Below, in pieces: positions 62,451 through 64,000 of a DNA stretch of 64,000 nt; positions within the stretch are counted from its first letter, which is position 1; every line of letters begins with the position of its first letter. Under the pieces are notes generated by a model. The model saw only the letters and a program-made list of their open reading frames with translations, was not told where the DNA came from and made no database searches. The translations under genes and the position numbers were made by a program. This DNA is from Christiangramia portivictoriae DSM 23547 (GTDB taxonomy: Bacteria; Bacteroidota; Bacteroidia; Flavobacteriales; Flavobacteriaceae), in the NCBI RefSeq assembly GCF_000423045.1, contig NZ_AUHF01000009.1, positions 1 through 64,000 of the forward strand, read 5' to 3'.

Positions 62451-64000
62451 TTATTTAGTTCCTAAGTAAATATAACCTTGAATTGGTTCGAAGTTACCTT
62501 CTCTTATTTCCAGAACATAGAAGTATGTTCCAGATGGTAATTGATTTGAGTTTGTAAATGAAGAGTCGGAGTATCCATCCCAGTTATTCTGGTAGTTTTT
62601 AGCATCGAAAACCTTGGCACCCCATCTATTAAATATCTTCAGGTCATAGGTAAATCCACAGGCGATATCTGTATCTATGGTAAAGAAATCATTGATATTA
62701 TCACCATTAGGAGTTACCGCCTTCGAAATGCTGTTTCTAACATCTTCAACACTACAATCTAATACCACACAATCATCATTGATCATTACAGTCACGAATG
62801 TACTTTGAGGACAATTGCCGTCAATTTGCAATTCGAAAGTATAGGTTCCAAGTTCAAGAGATCCCGGAGTAATAAATCCGTTATCCAGCGCTCCTGTGTT
62901 ATCGGTATCTATCCAGGTTCCTACATCTTCATTATTTGCAATCAGATCAAACAGATTGAAAGCTGAATCATCGATACATAGATCAACCACTCCATTGTCG
63001 ATTAGCACGATATCTTCTGCAACTGGTTCAGTTAAAACGATGGTCGTAAGATCAGATAACTGGCCAAATTCATCCTGAGCAACCACATCATAGGTTCCCG
63101 GACTTAGGTTTGTAAATATACCTATCGCCTGATAGGTTTCTCCGTCTATGCTATAAGTTAATCCATTTTGAACATCTACCGTGATCGTTCCTGTTGGTTC
63201 TGAACAGCTCGGTTGTACCACATCTACTACAGGAGCAGCTGGTGGAGCAGGAGCAGGTTCTTCTTCAACGGTTACAGTAAAGCTACATTCTGAAGTATTT
63301 CCAGCAGCATCAGTTGCTTCAAAAGTGATCGTAGTCACACCTAAAGGAAACTCTTCACCGGAAGCGATTCCACTGGTCATGGTGATGGTCTCTCCAGAAC
63401 AGTTATCGGTCGTTTGAGCCACACTGTACTCTACAATGCTGCTTTCTATTCCGAAGCCAACTGTTACGCTGATATTCTCAGGACACTCTATTACGGGAGC
63501 TTCATTATCTATCACTGTTACAGTGAAAGTAGTAGTGGAAGTATTTCCATTAATATCGGTCGCTGTGTAAGTTACCATTGTGGTTCCAACCGGAAACTCA
63601 CTTCCAGATTCCATGCCTTCAGTCAAAGTGACTTCAGATAATTCGCAGTTATCTGTAGCAGTAGGAGCTTCATAAGTAACAACAGCGCCACATATTCCGG
63701 CATCATTGTTAACAGTGATGTTCTCTAAGGTTTCAAGTTCCGGAGCCTGATCATCAGTAACAGTAATATCGAATGAACATTCAGAAGTATTTCCTGCAGC
63801 ATCGGTAACAGTAAATGTTACAGTTGTTGTTCCAACCGGGAATACTTCTCCGGAAGCAGGACCAGCAGTTTGAGTTACCGTAAAGTCTCCGGAATTATCA
63901 GCTCCCTGAGGTGTATTGAATTCAACAACAGCACCACAGATATCTTCATTATTACTTAGTTCGATATCATCCTGGCAAACGATCGTTGGATCTTCGTTGT
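62451..64000 (-). CDS. Gliding-type adhesin with HYR repeats and type B sorting domain (partial)
   Basis: The C-terminal 516 residues of a large secreted protein; the 5' part lies beyond base 64000 and the frame stays open to the edge. At least three HYR repeats are seen (FPVGTTTVTFTVTDAAGNTS, FPVGTTMVTYTATDINGNTS, FPLGVTTITFEATDAAGNTS), then a Pro/Ala linker (PAPAPPAAP), a further beta domain, and the CHU_C-type (type B) sorting domain: AVTPNGDNINDFFTID, LKIFNRWGAKVFDAK, NNWDG and LPSGTYFYVLEI. It should be exported by the T9SS with the SprF-like protein 12 nt downstream. Confidence 0.92.
   Translation of the reverse strand, partial: NEDPTIVCQDDIELSNNEDICGAVVEFNTPQGADNSGDFTVTQTAGPASGEVFPVGTTTVTFTVTDAAGNTSECSFDITVTDDQAPELETLENITVNNDAGICGAVVTYEAPTATDNCELSEVTLTEGMESGSEFPVGTTMVTYTATDINGNTSTTTFTVTVIDNEAPVIECPENISVTVGFGIESSIVEYSVAQTTDNCSGETITMTSGIASGEEFPLGVTTITFEATDAAGNTSECSFTVTVEEEPAPAPPAAPVVDVVQPSCSEPTGTITVDVQNGLTYSIDGETYQAIGIFTNLSPGTYDVVAQDEFGQLSDLTTIVLTEPVAEDIVLIDNGVVDLCIDDSAFNLFDLIANNEDVGTWIDTDNTGALDNGFITPGSLELGTYTFELQIDGNCPQSTFVTVMINDDCVVLDCSVEDVRNSISKAVTPNGDNINDFFTIDTDIACGFTYDLKIFNRWGAKVFDAKNYQNNWDGYSDSSFTNSNQLPSGTYFYVLEIREGNFEPIQGYIYLGTK

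Overview
The window looks like a chromosomal segment of a marine-type flavobacterium (Bacteroidota, Flavobacteriaceae; Gramella/Christiangramella-like is my best guess, inferred rather than tested). Reasons: about 40% GC; type IX secretion (T9SS) sorting tails; a PorP/SprF plus OmpA plus gliding-type C-terminal-domain cassette; Bacteroidota-only families (DUF6048, DUF6452, CCC-motif, head-GIN/DUF2807); start codons without Shine-Dalgarno sequences; and promoters of the TTG-N16-20-TAnnTTTG type. No insertion sequence, prophage, CRISPR array or tRNA gene was seen. The window is mostly housekeeping with small accessory patches.

Layout. 1-313: end of an rRNA operon (spacer, 5S, terminator). 0.5-5 kb: two secreted proteins of unknown role, then a TPR histidine kinase and its LuxR-type regulator, with a terminator-like hairpin just before the regulator. 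5-10 kb: an AraC regulator divergent from an aldehyde dehydrogenase/DUF779 operon, flanked by two direct copies of a ZIP-transporter/DUF4268 segment, one with a truncated ZIP gene. 10-23 kb: rRNA methyltransferases (RlmL-like, RlmD), DUF6452/DUF6048, ornithine aminotransferase, a T9SS-exported protein, an Smr protein, a Ca-repeat lipoprotein, cysteine desulfurase and an M23 peptidase. 22.9-25.4 kb: a coiled-coil protein, ZapA, a probable 6S RNA and RNase Y. 25.4-31 kb: aldo/keto reductase, XerD, a group of outer-membrane barrel genes (one broken by a single TAG), AroQ and a Dph6-like ATPase. 31-37.6 kb: dihydrolipoyl dehydrogenase, a collagen-stub lipoprotein, tandem MsrB proteins, a hydrolase, an M48 protease and a UMF1 transporter. 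37.6-40.6 kb: an ECF sigma / anti-sigma-like operon with two repeat-rich surface proteins. 40.8-47.2 kb: Lon, Cmk, an MFS exporter and ribosomal protein S1. 47-53 kb: a six-hairpin glycosidase and a multi-PAS kinase with a single-domain receiver. 53-59 kb: hydrolase, PyrR, PyrB, a small STAS-like protein, RNase Z, a CAP lipoprotein and an S41 protease. 59.6-64 kb: a type-B T9SS cassette whose adhesin gene runs off the window.

The strongest observations are the direct-repeat-flanked aldehyde dehydrogenase/AraC cassette with a readable AraC operator; the barrel gene that is full-length except for one amber codon; the 6S-type RNA between zapA and rny; the hairpin between sensor kinase and regulator; an 18-fold occurrence of the 8-mer TTCCGCAG; and the sigma-factor operon with an inverted repeat upstream. 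I did not find a wholly new multi-gene system that I can defend.
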